In this document: in pieces, positions 53,024 to 61,438 of the stretch
Position numbering within the stretch: the first letter of the stretch is position 1
Layout: every line of letters begins with the position of its first letter
NCBI GenBank assembly: GCA_934630515.1
Contig: CAKTVV010000002.1
Span: 62,001 to 126,000, forward strand
Direction: 5' to 3'
From: an uncultured Eubacteriales bacterium
GTDB lineage: Bacteria; Bacillota; Clostridia; Oscillospirales; Acutalibacteraceae
DNA length: 64,000 nt
The notes under the pieces: generated by a model
The model's database searches: none
The model's input: the letters and a program-made list of their open reading frames with translations, nothing else
Told to the model about the DNA's origin: nothing
Made by a program: the position numbers and the translations under genes

Positions 53024-53515
53024 ATGCGCAACACCACGCTATGTTACATTCACAATGACCGGGGCGAGACTTTGCTGCTTCATCGGGTGAAGAAGCAGCA
53101 CGACCTGAACCACGACAAATGGATCGGGGTGGGCGGCAAATTCGAGGACAAGGAAAGCCCGGAGGAATGTCTGCTGCGGGAGGTGCGGGAGGAGACCGGA
53201 CTGACCCTGACCCGCTACCGCTGCCGGGGCATCGTGACCTTTGTGTCGGCGATATATGAAACCGAGTATATGCACCTGTTCACCGCCGACGGCTTTACCG
53301 GCACGCTGACCGACTGCAACGAGGGCACGCTGGAGTGGGTGCCGGACGGACAGGTGGCGGCGCTGCCCACTTGGGCGGGCGACCGCATCTTCCTGCAGCT
53401 GCTGGAGCAGGACGCTCCGTTTTTCTCCCTCAAGCTGGAATACGACGCCTCTGACACCCTCCTGCGGGCGGTATTGGAGGGGAAAGAATTGGATGTAAGT
53501 GCTTACAATGCCTGA
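53024..53515 (+). CDS. NUDIX hydrolase, MTH1/8-oxo-dGTP diphosphatase type
   Basis: A 163-residue enzyme with a complete NUDIX box starting GGKFEDKESPEECLLREVRE and finishing ETGL. The N-terminal TLCYIHNDRGETLLLHRVKK and the DLNHDKWIGVGGKFE context match Firmicute 8-oxo-dGTP/purine nucleotide diphosphatases. It probably clears oxidised nucleotides. AAGGAG lies upstream of the ATG at 53024. Confidence 0.92.
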   Translation: MRNTTLCYIHNDRGETLLLHRVKKQHDLNHDKWIGVGGKFEDKESPEECLLREVREETGLTLTRYRCRGIVTFVSAIYETEYMHLFTADGFTGTLTDCNEGTLEWVPDGQVAALPTWAGDRIFLQLLEQDAPFFSLKLEYDASDTLLRAVLEGKELDVSAYNA

Positions 53516-54027
53516 TATGGCGTTTTTGAGGGGCTTTTGCCGGATATACCGGCTTTCTGTCTCATTATAGAGAATTTTCCAATTCCTGTCAAGCGGTTCT
53601 CTCCGCCGCCGGAGCTGTCCCTCTGTCCAAAATGCCGTACACTTCTATCGCTGCATCCAAGGGCGGACAGCGCCGGCGTTCCGCCCGATACGAAAATCAA
53701 AGCCGAAATTCCCTCCGCTGCGGATGAGAGGCTCCCAGACGCTGCGCCAGCCACGGTCTCCACCTATGGGAAGCCGCTTACGAACCGTGAACAGCCATAT
53801 ATAGCCGCTTCCCCATACGCCGCTTCACTGCCAGCCGCCGGCAGGCGGCGGTGCGCTTGGTTAACGTGTGATCCATAAGCCCGCTCATTTCGGCTTTTCG
53901 GTCAGCGGCCGCATAGCCTGCGGTGCAGTCGCCCCACACGAACCGGCAGCGGCGAATCCCGGCAGCGGCTGCCCATCCCGAGGCACTGTATTTCGCCCGC
54001 AGCAAGCGCATCGGGCGGTCTTTCTCC
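53516..54027. other. 510-bp region without a supported gene
   Basis: It holds the orphan promoter at 53564-53592, a small GCCGGATATACCGGC palindrome (53539-53553) after the NUDIX stop, and an AT-poor stretch with open but unrecognisable minus-strand frames (e.g. 53778-54011). Confidence 0.4.
53564..53592 (-). promoter_or_regulatory. Orphan consensus promoter pointing against the NUDIX gene
   Basis: TTGACA (53587-53592), 17-bp spacer, TATAAT (53564-53569) on the minus strand. There is no minus-strand gene for nearly 600 bp downstream; the transcript would run antisense through the NUDIX gene toward the zinc-ribbon gene. Confidence 0.7.
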
Positions 54028-54055
54028 TTGCAAAATTCGGGTTCTGTGCTATAAT
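54028..54055 (+). promoter_or_regulatory. Promoter of the GtrA gene
   Basis: TTGCAA (54028-54033), 16-bp spacer, TATAAT (54050-54055). Confidence 0.75.
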
Positions 54056-54101
54056 GAGCCTATCCCCGGATGCGGGAGAAAGGCAGGGATCCACCAACGC
54101 T

Positions 54102-54485
54102 ATGAAAAAGCTTCTGTGGCAGATCGTCAAATTCGGCGGCGTGGGGGCGCTGTGCTTTCTCATCGACTACGGACTGCTGTGCCTGCTGACGGACTACGGC
54201 GGCATGCACAGCGTAGCGGCCTCGGCGGTGTCCTTTTCCGTGTCGGTCATCGTCAATTATCTGCTCAGCGCCTGTTTTGTGTTCGATACCCGCCAAAACA
54301 CCCACAAGGTCCGCAGCTTTGTGCTGTTCATCGTGTGCAGCGTCATCGGGCTGGGGCTTACGGTGGGCATTATGAAGCTGGGGGTCGATGTGTGGGGGCT
54401 GCACTACAAGCTGGTGAAGATCGCCGCCACCGGGATTGTAATGGTGTATAATTTCGTCTCCCGCAAGCTGTTTATGGAGCGGTGA
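54102..54485 (+). CDS. GtrA-family membrane protein
   Basis: 127 residues with four membrane helices. Family pattern: QIVKFGGVGALCFLIDYGLL at the start, AASAVSFSVSVIVNYLLSACFVF in the middle, and VMVYNFVSRKLFMER at the end. GtrA proteins are thought to flip lipid-linked sugars for cell-wall glycosylation. The start at 54102 is set by the motif; the ribosome site is weak. Confidence 0.92.
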   Translation: MKKLLWQIVKFGGVGALCFLIDYGLLCLLTDYGGMHSVAASAVSFSVSVIVNYLLSACFVFDTRQNTHKVRSFVLFIVCSVIGLGLTVGIMKLGVDVWGLHYKLVKIAATGIVMVYNFVSRKLFMER

Positions 54486-54512
54486 ACACCGCCGCCCACA
54501 ATCTTTAATGCG

Positions 54513-54557
54513 AAAGACCGGCGGGACATCCTTTTCGGATGTCCCGCCGGTCTTTTT
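54513..54557. terminator. Bidirectional terminator after GtrA
   Basis: Perfect 19-bp stem AAAGACCGGCGGGACATCC with its partner, T run on the plus strand and T-rich flank on the minus strand; serves converging transcripts. Confidence 0.92.
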
Positions 54558-54562
54558 ACTGC

Positions 54563-54985
54563 TTACTTCAGCTTCGCCAGCTGCGCCATGCGCTCCTCTA
54601 TGCGCCGCAGGGCGTCCGCCGGGTCGGTCGCCTCCGCCACCGCCTGCTCCATGGGACAGATGCCGGTGTTATCCCGGTTGCGGATGGCGGGGGTGAGAGT
54701 CTCCCACTGCACCGGGATCCCATGGCGGGTGAGCAGCTCCCGTCCGCCCTCGGAGAGAGTGGCGGCATATACCGCCCGCACCCCGGCAAGGATAAACAGC
54801 CAGGCGGCAGCCTTCCCCACCACCCGGTCGGCGGCGGCATAGCCCTCCAGCGCCCGCCCCTCCCGGAGAAACGCCACCATCGGCGCCACACCCCGGCTGT
54901 CGCTGGTGAGCAGCGCTCCATTCCGGCACAGCACCAGCGTATGGGGCGGCTGCAGGGCGGCGACCGCCTGCTCCAGATCCGTCAT
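54563..54985 (-). CDS. DUF1893-family protein
   Basis: 140 residues. Typical features: TLVLCRNGALLTSDSRGVAPMV near the N-terminus, then KAAAWLFILAGVRAVYAATL and LTRHGIPVQWE, and a conserved CPMEQAV cysteine near residue 111. Function is not established; such proteins relate to the cytidine-deaminase-like fold. It overlaps the ECF gene by ATGA, so it is the last gene of the reductase operon. Confidence 0.8.
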   Translation of the reverse strand: MTDLEQAVAALQPPHTLVLCRNGALLTSDSRGVAPMVAFLREGRALEGYAAADRVVGKAAAWLFILAGVRAVYAATLSEGGRELLTRHGIPVQWETLTPAIRNRDNTGICPMEQAVAEATDPADALRRIEERMAQLAKLK

Positions 54986-55563
54986 GACCGGCCGACCTCC
55001 CGCAGGAAATACCGCAGCCCCGCCACCATGCCGGGGACTGCCAGCAGCTGCAGCACCAGCCCCGGCCAGCCGGCGGCGATCTGCCCGGCGATCAGCGCCG
55101 GGGTAAAGGGGACCGCCGCCTGAAAGACAGCCACCAGCAGCAGGAACAGCCCCCGGCCGCTCAGCTGCGCCAGCAGCACCGCCGGAAATGCCCACAGGGG
55201 CTGCCGGGCGATCTTACCGGAGAAGGCGCCGCTCACCAATCCGAACACCGCCAGCTCCGCCATCATAAAGGGCAGCCGCACCGCCGCCGGCATGGGGCTG
55301 CCTGCCAGCGTGGTGCACAGAAAGCTGCACAGCGGCGCCGCCAGTCCGATGCCGACGCCCCAGCGCACCCCCAGCAGACAACCGCCCAGCAGCACCGGCA
55401 GGTACATGGGCAGCCACCGCACCCCGGCGGGGGCGCCCACCAGCAGGTGCACCAGCTGGGGCAGCACCACAGCCAGCGCCACGATCCCGGCGGCGATCAG
55501 TGCCTTGACGGTCAGCTTTGTTTTTGCGGATACCTGTTTTCTTGTTAATATCGATTCGATCAT
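54982..55563 (-). CDS. ECF-type transporter substrate-binding (S) component
   Basis: A 193-residue membrane protein with about six helices (e.g. ALIAAGIVALAVVLPQLVHLL, APLCSFLCTTLAGSPM, FPAVLLAQLSGRGLFLLLVAV), the size and layout of ECF S components, which bind vitamins or metals and use a shared energising module elsewhere. The start at 55563 (MIESILTRK) fits AAAGGAG spacing; an ATG three codons earlier is too close to it. Substrate unknown. Confidence 0.75.
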   Translation of the reverse strand: MIESILTRKQVSAKTKLTVKALIAAGIVALAVVLPQLVHLLVGAPAGVRWLPMYLPVLLGGCLLGVRWGVGIGLAAPLCSFLCTTLAGSPMPAAVRLPFMMAELAVFGLVSGAFSGKIARQPLWAFPAVLLAQLSGRGLFLLLVAVFQAAVPFTPALIAGQIAAGWPGLVLQLLAVPGMVAGLRYFLREVGRS

Positions 55564-55568
55564 AGTTC

Positions 55569-56677
55569 TCATTCTCCTTTACTGAAATAGGCAGCGATGG
55601 TGTGCATCCGTTCCTGCTGCGCCACCCGGAACGGACAGCGGCGGTCGCAATGACCGCAGCCAAGGCAGGCGTCCGCCTGCACCGTCAGCTTACTGTAGTG
55701 ATCGTGCGCCATGCGATCCCCGCCTGGGAAAGATCGTAGTATTTATTCACCAGCCCGATGTCGATGCCCGCCGGGCAGGGCTGGCAGTGGTTGCAATACA
55801 CGCAGTGTCCCACCGCCGCCTGCGGGGTGAATGCACCGATCACGGAATAGTCGTTCTCCTGAGGCGTGGTGCGGAGGAAGCCCAGCAGCGCCTGCAGATC
55901 CTCCAGCCCCCGCACCCCCGGCACCGCCGTCAGCACGGCGGGACGATCCAGCACATACTGGAGACACTGGTTGCGGGTCAGCGCCGTGCCGAAGGGCGAC
56001 GTCTCCGCCGCCAGCAGCTGACCGCCGTGGAAGGGCTTCATCACGGAGATGCCCACCCCCTCCGCCTCGCACCGGCGCATGAGCTGCGCCCGCTCGGCGG
56101 CGGTGCCGATGCCGTATTCATCCCCCTGCTCCAGATCGTAGGCGGGATTGACGGAGAACAGCATCATGTCCATCAGTCCGGTGTCCAGCAGCCGGTGCGC
56201 CACAGCGGGAGTATGGGAGGAAAAGCCCAGATGGCGCACGACGCCCTGCTCCTTCAGCCGCTGCACATAGGCGAGGATGCCGCTGCGCTGGAGATCCTCC
56301 CAGTCATTCAGCTCATCCACACAGTGGAGGAAGCCGAAATCCGCATAGTCGATCCCCATGGTGCGGCGCTCCCACTCAAAGGTCTCCTGCACCCGGCTGA
56401 GCTCTCTCGACCAGCCGTATTCGCCCCGGGCGTTATAGACCGCCCCGAAGTGCAGCTGAAAATACACCGACTCCCGCCGCCCCCGGATGGCACGGCCGAA
56501 CGGCTCATACACCGACGCCCCGCCGGCGCACAGGTCGAAAAAGTTGATGCCCTGCTCCAGCGCCCGCCGCACCACCGCCTCGATCTCGGCAGGCGGGGCC
56601 GCCTGAATGCCGCCCATACCCAGCCCCAGCGTGCCGATGCGCTCCTCGCCATGGGGCAGCTTGCGATATTCCATCAT
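55569..56677 (-). CDS. Aldo/keto reductase with ferredoxin tail, frameshifted near the C-terminus
   Basis: The main frame gives 330 residues from 56677: AKR barrel (GTLGLGMGGIQAAP, EWERRTMGIDYADFGFLHCVD with catalytic-type residues) and the first cluster motif CVYCNHCQPCPAGI. It then stops at 55685. In the next frame the expected tail continues, GDRMAHDHYSKLTV and CLGCGHCDRRCPF, to a stop at 55569. Adding one G to the GGGG run at 55718-55721 would restore the whole protein with both 4Fe-4S motifs. So this is a one-base deletion, or a sequencing error. ATGA overlap with the upstream reductase. Confidence 0.88.
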
Positions 56678-57789
56678 GCGGTCTCAAACTCCTTTGCTGC
56701 ATCCTTGAGCAGCGACCGGATCGGCAGGTGCTGGGGGCAGACCTTTTCGCACTTGCCGCAGGCGATGCAATCCGACGCCTTGCCGTGATCGGCGGTGTAG
56801 ATGCCGTAATAGCAGTCGGCGTTCCAGTCATGGTGCAGCTGCTTGGCATTGAGACAGGAGAACAGATCGGGAATGGAAATATGCCGGGGGCAGCCGTCGG
56901 TGCAATAGCGGCAGGCGGTGCAGGGGATCAGCTGCAGGGAGCGGAAGATCCCACACACCTGCTGTATGGCTGCCTGCTCCGTCTCGTTGAGCGGGTGGAA
57001 ATCCTGCATATAGGACAGGTTATCCCGCATCTGCTCCTCGTTGCTCATGCCGGACAGCACCATGCACACATTCTCGAACCCGGCGGCAAACCGAATGGCA
57101 TAGCTGGCGGGGCTGCCGCCGTGGAGATCGTGCAGCACCGCCGCCGCCCGCTCCGGCAGATCCACCAGCCTGCCGCCCTTGACCGGCTCCATGACGATGA
57201 CCGGCTTGCCGTGCTTGCGGCAGACCTCATAGCAGCGCCGGGATTGCACCGCCGGATCCTCAAAGTCCAGATAGTTCAGCTGGATCTGTACCACCTCGAT
57301 CTGGGGATACTCGGTGAGAATCTGCTCCAGCACCTCCGCCGTATCGTGGAAGGAAATGCCGAAATGCCGGATCTTCCCCTCCGCTTTCATCTGCAGCCCC
57401 TGCTCATACGCATGGCAGCGCTTGAATTTGGCATAGATCTCCTTATTTTGGGCGTGCATAAGGTAGAAATCGAAATAGTCCACCCCGCACGCCGCCAGCT
57501 GACTCTCAAAGAACGGACGTATGTCCTCCTCGGCGTTGAAAAAGTTGCCGGTCAGCTTATCGGTGAGCAGATACGCCGAGCGGGGATAGCGCTTGGTCAG
57601 GCATTCCCGCAGCGCCGTCTCGCTCTTGCCGCTCAGATAGCCGTGGGCGGTGTCGAAATAGTTGAAGCCGGCGGCGAGAAAGGCGTCCACCATGGCGCAT
57701 ACAGCCTTTTCGTCTACCTCCTCCCCCTGCATAGGCAGCCGCATACAGCCAAAGCCGAAATTGCGGCGCAGCTCCGGAAAGGTCTCCAT
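56674..57789 (-). CDS. Aldo/keto reductase with C-terminal 4Fe-4S ferredoxin domain
   Basis: 371 residues: AKR barrel (RRNFGFGCMRLP, FDTAHGYLSGKSE, YFDFYLMHAQNKE, VVQIQLNYLDFED) then an iron-sulfur tail with CTACRYCTDGCP and CIACGKCEKVCP. Clostridial members reduce unknown carbonyls, perhaps taking electrons from ferredoxin. The start at 57789 has AAAGGAG at good spacing; a TTG two codons earlier is possible. First gene of an operon with a second, similar reductase. Confidence 0.93.
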   Translation of the reverse strand: METFPELRRNFGFGCMRLPMQGEEVDEKAVCAMVDAFLAAGFNYFDTAHGYLSGKSETALRECLTKRYPRSAYLLTDKLTGNFFNAEEDIRPFFESQLAACGVDYFDFYLMHAQNKEIYAKFKRCHAYEQGLQMKAEGKIRHFGISFHDTAEVLEQILTEYPQIEVVQIQLNYLDFEDPAVQSRRCYEVCRKHGKPVIVMEPVKGGRLVDLPERAAAVLHDLHGGSPASYAIRFAAGFENVCMVLSGMSNEEQMRDNLSYMQDFHPLNETEQAAIQQVCGIFRSLQLIPCTACRYCTDGCPRHISIPDLFSCLNAKQLHHDWNADCYYGIYTADHGKASDCIACGKCEKVCPQHLPIRSLLKDAAKEFETA

Positions 57790-57830
57790 ATACAATCGCT
57801 CCTTTATGTGTTGATCGGGGTACTGTCTGC

Positions 57831-57861
57831 ATTATACCTCTTAAAGCTCGCTTTAAGTCAA
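57831..57861 (-). promoter_or_regulatory. MerR-type promoter of the reductase operon
   Basis: TTGACT (57856-57861), a long 19-bp spacer, TATAAT (57831-57836) on the minus strand. The spacer holds the perfect palindrome CTTAAAGC-tc-GCTTTAAG (57840-57857), the hallmark of MerR-family activated promoters such as AdhR targets. No merR gene is in the window. Confidence 0.8.
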
Positions 57862-58093
57862 GAGGAATTTTATGAATTTTTCAAATTCCTGTCCGCAGAT
57901 GCCGCATGACCCAGACCGCACAGAAAAATTACCGTTTCTGCTCCTATTTGTCTGTTTTTGTAAAATAATGCTTGCTTTTTTGGTATTTATCCTTTATTAT
58001 GGTAATAGTAGGCAGTTATCGACACCGAAATAGTCGTTTTTCGGTGTCGTGGCAAAAATTTGGAAAAAATGTCATTTTTTTCCAATTATCCTA
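57862..58093. other. AT-rich spacer with an inverted repeat
   Basis: No gene. It holds the inverted repeat CGACACCGAAA (58020-58030) / TTTCGGTGTCG (58039-58049), 45 bp upstream of the PadR promoter: a candidate operator or a leftward hairpin. Confidence 0.45.
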
Positions 58094-58122
58094 TTGACAA
58101 AGAAACGCAACCCCTGTATAAT
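58094..58122 (+). promoter_or_regulatory. Promoter of the PadR module
   Basis: TTGACA (58094-58099), 17-bp spacer, TATAAT (58117-58122), all consensus. Confidence 0.9.
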
Positions 58123-58159
58123 AGACACTGCCGGCTAATCCTACATGGAGAAATCATAT

Positions 58160-58504
58160 ATGAATGACAACTTGAAGCGTGGTACGATCGAAATTGTACT
58201 CCTGACCCTACTCAAAGACGGTGACAAATATGGCTATGAGCTGACCCAGGCATTGGATGAAAAAAGCCAGGGTCTGTTCCCCATGAAAGAGACCGCCTTG
58301 TATCCGGTACTATATCGCCTGCAGCACAAAGGTCTGATATCCGACCGCTGCGAGCAGGTGGGCGTGCGCCGTACCCGGATCTATTATCATCTGGAGCCGT
58401 CCGGATCCGCCTATCTGGAGGAGGGCATCCGGGAGTACATTTCTCTGACCCGCGGAATCTTTAATGTATTAGGGTATTCGGATTTGGGGGACGCAGAGCA
58501 ATGA
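58160..58504 (+). CDS. PadR-family transcriptional regulator
   Basis: A 114-residue winged-helix repressor: KRGTIEIVLLTLLKDGDKYG, YELTQALDEKS, ETALYPVLYRLQHKGLI, RIYYHLEPSGSAYLEEG. The start at 58160 has GGAG 9 bp upstream; an ATG 15 bp earlier has no ribosome site. It overlaps the next gene by 4 bp. It probably represses its own operon and senses envelope stress or a toxic compound, as PadR proteins next to membrane partners often do. Confidence 0.93.
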   Translation: MNDNLKRGTIEIVLLTLLKDGDKYGYELTQALDEKSQGLFPMKETALYPVLYRLQHKGLISDRCEQVGVRRTRIYYHLEPSGSAYLEEGIREYISLTRGIFNVLGYSDLGDAEQ

Positions 58505-58905
58505 ACTCGGTGACGGATAAACAACGCAGTCAATATCTCAAGCAGGTGCGCCAGGCCATGGAGGTCTCCTCGGCTGCCGGGGAGCAGATCCTGGCCGGTC
58601 TGGAGAATGCGATTGAGGAATACCTGCGGCAGAATCCCGACGCATCGCTGGCGGACATCCAACAGCATTTCGGAAACCCGGAGAAGGTTGCGGCGGAATA
58701 TTCGCCGGAGCTGCCCTTGGAGGACCGGCGTCGCAAGCTGCGGCGCAAAAAATTGGCTGTCGGACTGCTGCTCGCCTTAGTGCTTTTAGTCGGATTGATT
58801 GTCATTATCTATTATTGTATAGTGAAAAAGGATCCCGGTTTGCTGCAAGAAGCCGGGACATTCAGCGAACCCTATCTCGAAAGCCTCAATACGGAACATT
58901 TTTAG
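58501..58905 (+). CDS. PadR-associated single-pass membrane protein (DUF1700/DUF6120-like)
   Basis: 134 residues. The N-terminal 70 residues are helical, with QYLKQVRQAMEVSS, ENAIEEYLRQNPDAS and IQQHFGNPEKVAAEY, as in DUF1700-like cytoplasmic domains that partner PadR. One membrane helix follows (about residues 87-107, GLLLALVLLVGLIVIIYY), then a short outer tail. Translation is coupled to padR by the ATGA overlap. The exact family name is tentative. Confidence 0.75.
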   Translation: MNSVTDKQRSQYLKQVRQAMEVSSAAGEQILAGLENAIEEYLRQNPDASLADIQQHFGNPEKVAAEYSPELPLEDRRRKLRRKKLAVGLLLALVLLVGLIVIIYYCIVKKDPGLLQEAGTFSEPYLESLNTEHF

Positions 58906-58917
58906 GAGGAGTATTCG

Positions 58918-59406
58918 ATGAAAAGGGTATTTGCACTTTTATTAGCTTTAACGGTGGTTTTCATCAGCGGCACCTTAGGCGCCTCTGCGGAGACGGTATA
59001 CCCCAAGGTAGACGGTATGCCGGAGGAAGGCATTTACTACTTTGAGGATGGCAGCTACATCGTCACGGAGGATGTCACTCCGGATGTACAGCCTCTGTCC
59101 ACCATGAAGGTAAAAGCCAATATTTCTACTTACTATACCAGTGATAAGGTTGCACAGTGCGCCTTAAAAGTGACCGGGACCTTTGAGGTCAACGTCGGCG
59201 TTTGCGTCAGATGCGTGAGTGTTGCCGGTGACTTCTATGCCTATGTCGATGGCTGGTCGATCGACAAGAAGGAAAAGACCTGTTCTTCCGGCTACGGCGA
59301 CATCGCTTATGCTACCGCCTCAGGCGATTTTGTCAAAAAGACACTGTTCATCACCACTTCCCGTGTGCCAGTGTCCGTCACGGCATCCTGCACAAAGAAC
59401 GGCTGA
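58918..59406 (+). CDS. Small secreted protein of the PadR module
   Basis: 162 residues with a clear signal peptide (KRVFALLLALTVVFISG..GASA, cleaved about residue 24). The mature part is beta-rich (many T/V/S alternations) and has five cysteines, in VAQCAL, GVCVRCVS, KTCSSG and TASCTKNG. I do not recognise a characterised family; similar PadR, membrane and secreted-protein triads occur in gut Clostridia. AGGAGG precedes the ATG, 12 bp after the membrane-protein gene. Function unknown. Confidence 0.78.
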   Translation: MKRVFALLLALTVVFISGTLGASAETVYPKVDGMPEEGIYYFEDGSYIVTEDVTPDVQPLSTMKVKANISTYYTSDKVAQCALKVTGTFEVNVGVCVRCVSVAGDFYAYVDGWSIDKKEKTCSSGYGDIAYATASGDFVKKTLFITTSRVPVSVTASCTKNG

Positions 59407-59446
59407 CAACGTGTATAAGCCCGCAGCCACTTTCCAACTGCACAAA

Positions 59447-59485
59447 AACGCCCCGTTTCGGAGATCTTCTCCGAAACGGGGCGTT
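59447..59485. terminator. Bidirectional terminator
   Basis: Near-perfect 18-bp stem AACGCCCCGTTTCGGAGA with its partner, with T/A runs on both sides, between the secreted-protein gene and the converging ABC exporter genes. Confidence 0.9.
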
Positions 59486-59524
59486 CCCTTTTTCCGTTGT
59501 CCCCGGCGGTTGCCGGGAGAGCGG

Positions 59525-61438
59525 TCATTCCAGCTCGAATGCGCCGGTATACAGCTGATAGTAGGTGCCCTTTTCCGCCATGAGCTTTTCGTGGTCGCCC
59601 CGCTCGATGATGCGTCCATGCTCCAGCACCATGATCACGTCGGCGTTGCGCACGGTGGACAGCCGGTGGGCGATTACGAACACCGTGCGCCCCTCCATGA
59701 GCTGATCCATGCCCCGCTGCACGATCGCCTCGGTGCGGGTATCGATGGAGGAGGTCGCCTCATCCAGAATCATCACCGGCGGATCCGCCACCGCCGCCCG
59801 GGCGATCGCCAGCAGCTGCCGCTGTCCCTGCGACAGATTGGTGCCGTTATTCGTCAGGGGCGTCTCGTAGCCCCGGGGCAGGCGGGTGATGAAGTCGTCC
59901 GCTCCCGCCAGCTTTGCCGCCTGCCGGCACTCCTCGTCGGTGGCGTCCAGCTTACCGTAGCGGATATTGTCCATCACCGTGCCGGTGAACAGGTTCGTGT
60001 CCTGCAGCACGATTCCCAGACTGCGGCGCAGGTCGGCTTTCTTGATCTTATTGATATTGATGCCGTCATAGCGCACCTTGCCGTCGGCAATGTCGTAGAA
60101 CCGGTTGATCAGATTGGTGATGGTGGTCTTGCCGGCGCCGGTGGCGCCCACAAACGCCACCTTTTGTCCCGGCTCGGCAAACACCGACACATCGTGCAGC
60201 ACCGGCTTGCCCTCCTCATAGGCAAAATCCACCTCCGTCAGCCGCACGTCGCCCCGCAGGGGCGTATAGGTGACGGTGCCGTCCCCGTGGGGGTGTCTCC
60301 ACGCCCACTGGCCGGTGCGCTTATCGCTCTCGGTCACGGTGCCGTCGGCAGCGATGTGGGCATTCACCAGCGTCACATACCCCTCGTCCGGCTCCGGCGT
60401 TTCGTCCATCAGCCCGAAGATCCGCTGGGCGCCCGCTCCCGCCATGACAATGGAATTCATCTGCTGGGACACCTGATTGACGTTGCCGGTGAACTGCTTC
60501 GTCATATTCAGAAACGGCACGATGATATCGATGGAAAACGCCAGCCCGGAGATGCTCACGTTGGGTGCGCCGCTCACCAGCAGCAGCCCGCCCAGCACGG
60601 CGCAGATCACATACAGCACATTGCCGATGTTCATGATGATGGGTCCCAGAGCGTTGGCATAGGCGTGCGCCTTATAGCTGTCCTCGTACAGCGTCTCATT
60701 GATGGTATCGAATCCGGCGGTCGCCTCCGGCTCATGGCAGAAGACCTTGATGACCCGCTGCCCGTTCATCATCTCCTGAATATAGCCCTCGGCCTTACCC
60801 AGCGATTGCTGCTGCCGCACAAAATACTTGGCGGAGCCGCCGCCGATCCGGGCAGTCACCAGCAGGATGATCGCCACCCCTGCCAGCACCGCCAGCGTCA
60901 GCCACAGGCTATAGTAGAGCATGATGCCCAGCACGCAGACGATGATGACCGACGCCTGCAGCAGGGTGGGCAGCGCCTGACTGACCAGCTGGCGCAGGGT
61001 GTCGATGTCGTTGGTGTAATAGCTCATGATATCGCCGTGCTTGTGGGTATCGAAATACCGCACCGGCAAATTCTGCATTCCGTCGAACATCCGGCGGCGC
61101 ATCTTACAGAGAAATCCCTGGGTGATGGTCGCCATGAGCTGATTGAACAGGGTGGTGGACAGGAGCGAGGCAGCATACAGCCCCACCAGCACCAGCACCC
61201 GGGGCAGGATCTGCTGCCGTGCCACCGTCCAGTCCAGCGTGCCGTTTTCCAGACACGCCGTGACCACCGCCAGGACCTTTTGGGTGAAGATGGCGGGAAT
61301 GGCGCTGACGATGGCGGAGAACACGATGCACCCCGCCGTCAGCGGCACCAGCACCGGATAGGCGTGGAACAGCTCCCGCAGCACCCGCCCCAGCACCGCT
61401 TTGTTCAGCGCCGGTTTTTTCATAGCCGTCTGGCTCAT
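59525..61438 (-). CDS. ABC exporter half-transporter, catalytic-site subunit
   Basis: 637 residues: six-helix exporter domain (residues 1-330; an extra loop of about 50 residues lies between it and the ATPase) and a nucleotide-binding domain with Walker A GATGAGKTTITNL, signature NLSQGQRQLLAIARA, and Walker B with catalytic Glu, VMILDEATSSID. It overlaps the partner gene by ATGA, so the two form a heterodimer (multidrug or peptide export; substrate unknown). Confidence 0.95.
   Translation of the reverse strand: MSQTAMKKPALNKAVLGRVLRELFHAYPVLVPLTAGCIVFSAIVSAIPAIFTQKVLAVVTACLENGTLDWTVARQQILPRVLVLVGLYAASLLSTTLFNQLMATITQGFLCKMRRRMFDGMQNLPVRYFDTHKHGDIMSYYTNDIDTLRQLVSQALPTLLQASVIIVCVLGIMLYYSLWLTLAVLAGVAIILLVTARIGGGSAKYFVRQQQSLGKAEGYIQEMMNGQRVIKVFCHEPEATAGFDTINETLYEDSYKAHAYANALGPIIMNIGNVLYVICAVLGGLLLVSGAPNVSISGLAFSIDIIVPFLNMTKQFTGNVNQVSQQMNSIVMAGAGAQRIFGLMDETPEPDEGYVTLVNAHIAADGTVTESDKRTGQWAWRHPHGDGTVTYTPLRGDVRLTEVDFAYEEGKPVLHDVSVFAEPGQKVAFVGATGAGKTTITNLINRFYDIADGKVRYDGININKIKKADLRRSLGIVLQDTNLFTGTVMDNIRYGKLDATDEECRQAAKLAGADDFITRLPRGYETPLTNNGTNLSQGQRQLLAIARAAVADPPVMILDEATSSIDTRTEAIVQRGMDQLMEGRTVFVIAHRLSTVRNADVIMVLEHGRIIERGDHEKLMAEKGTYYQLYTGAFELE

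Noticed and set aside
53778..54011. A 77-codon minus-strand frame
   Set aside because: No ribosome site or promoter close by and unrecognisable, Arg/Ala-rich composition.
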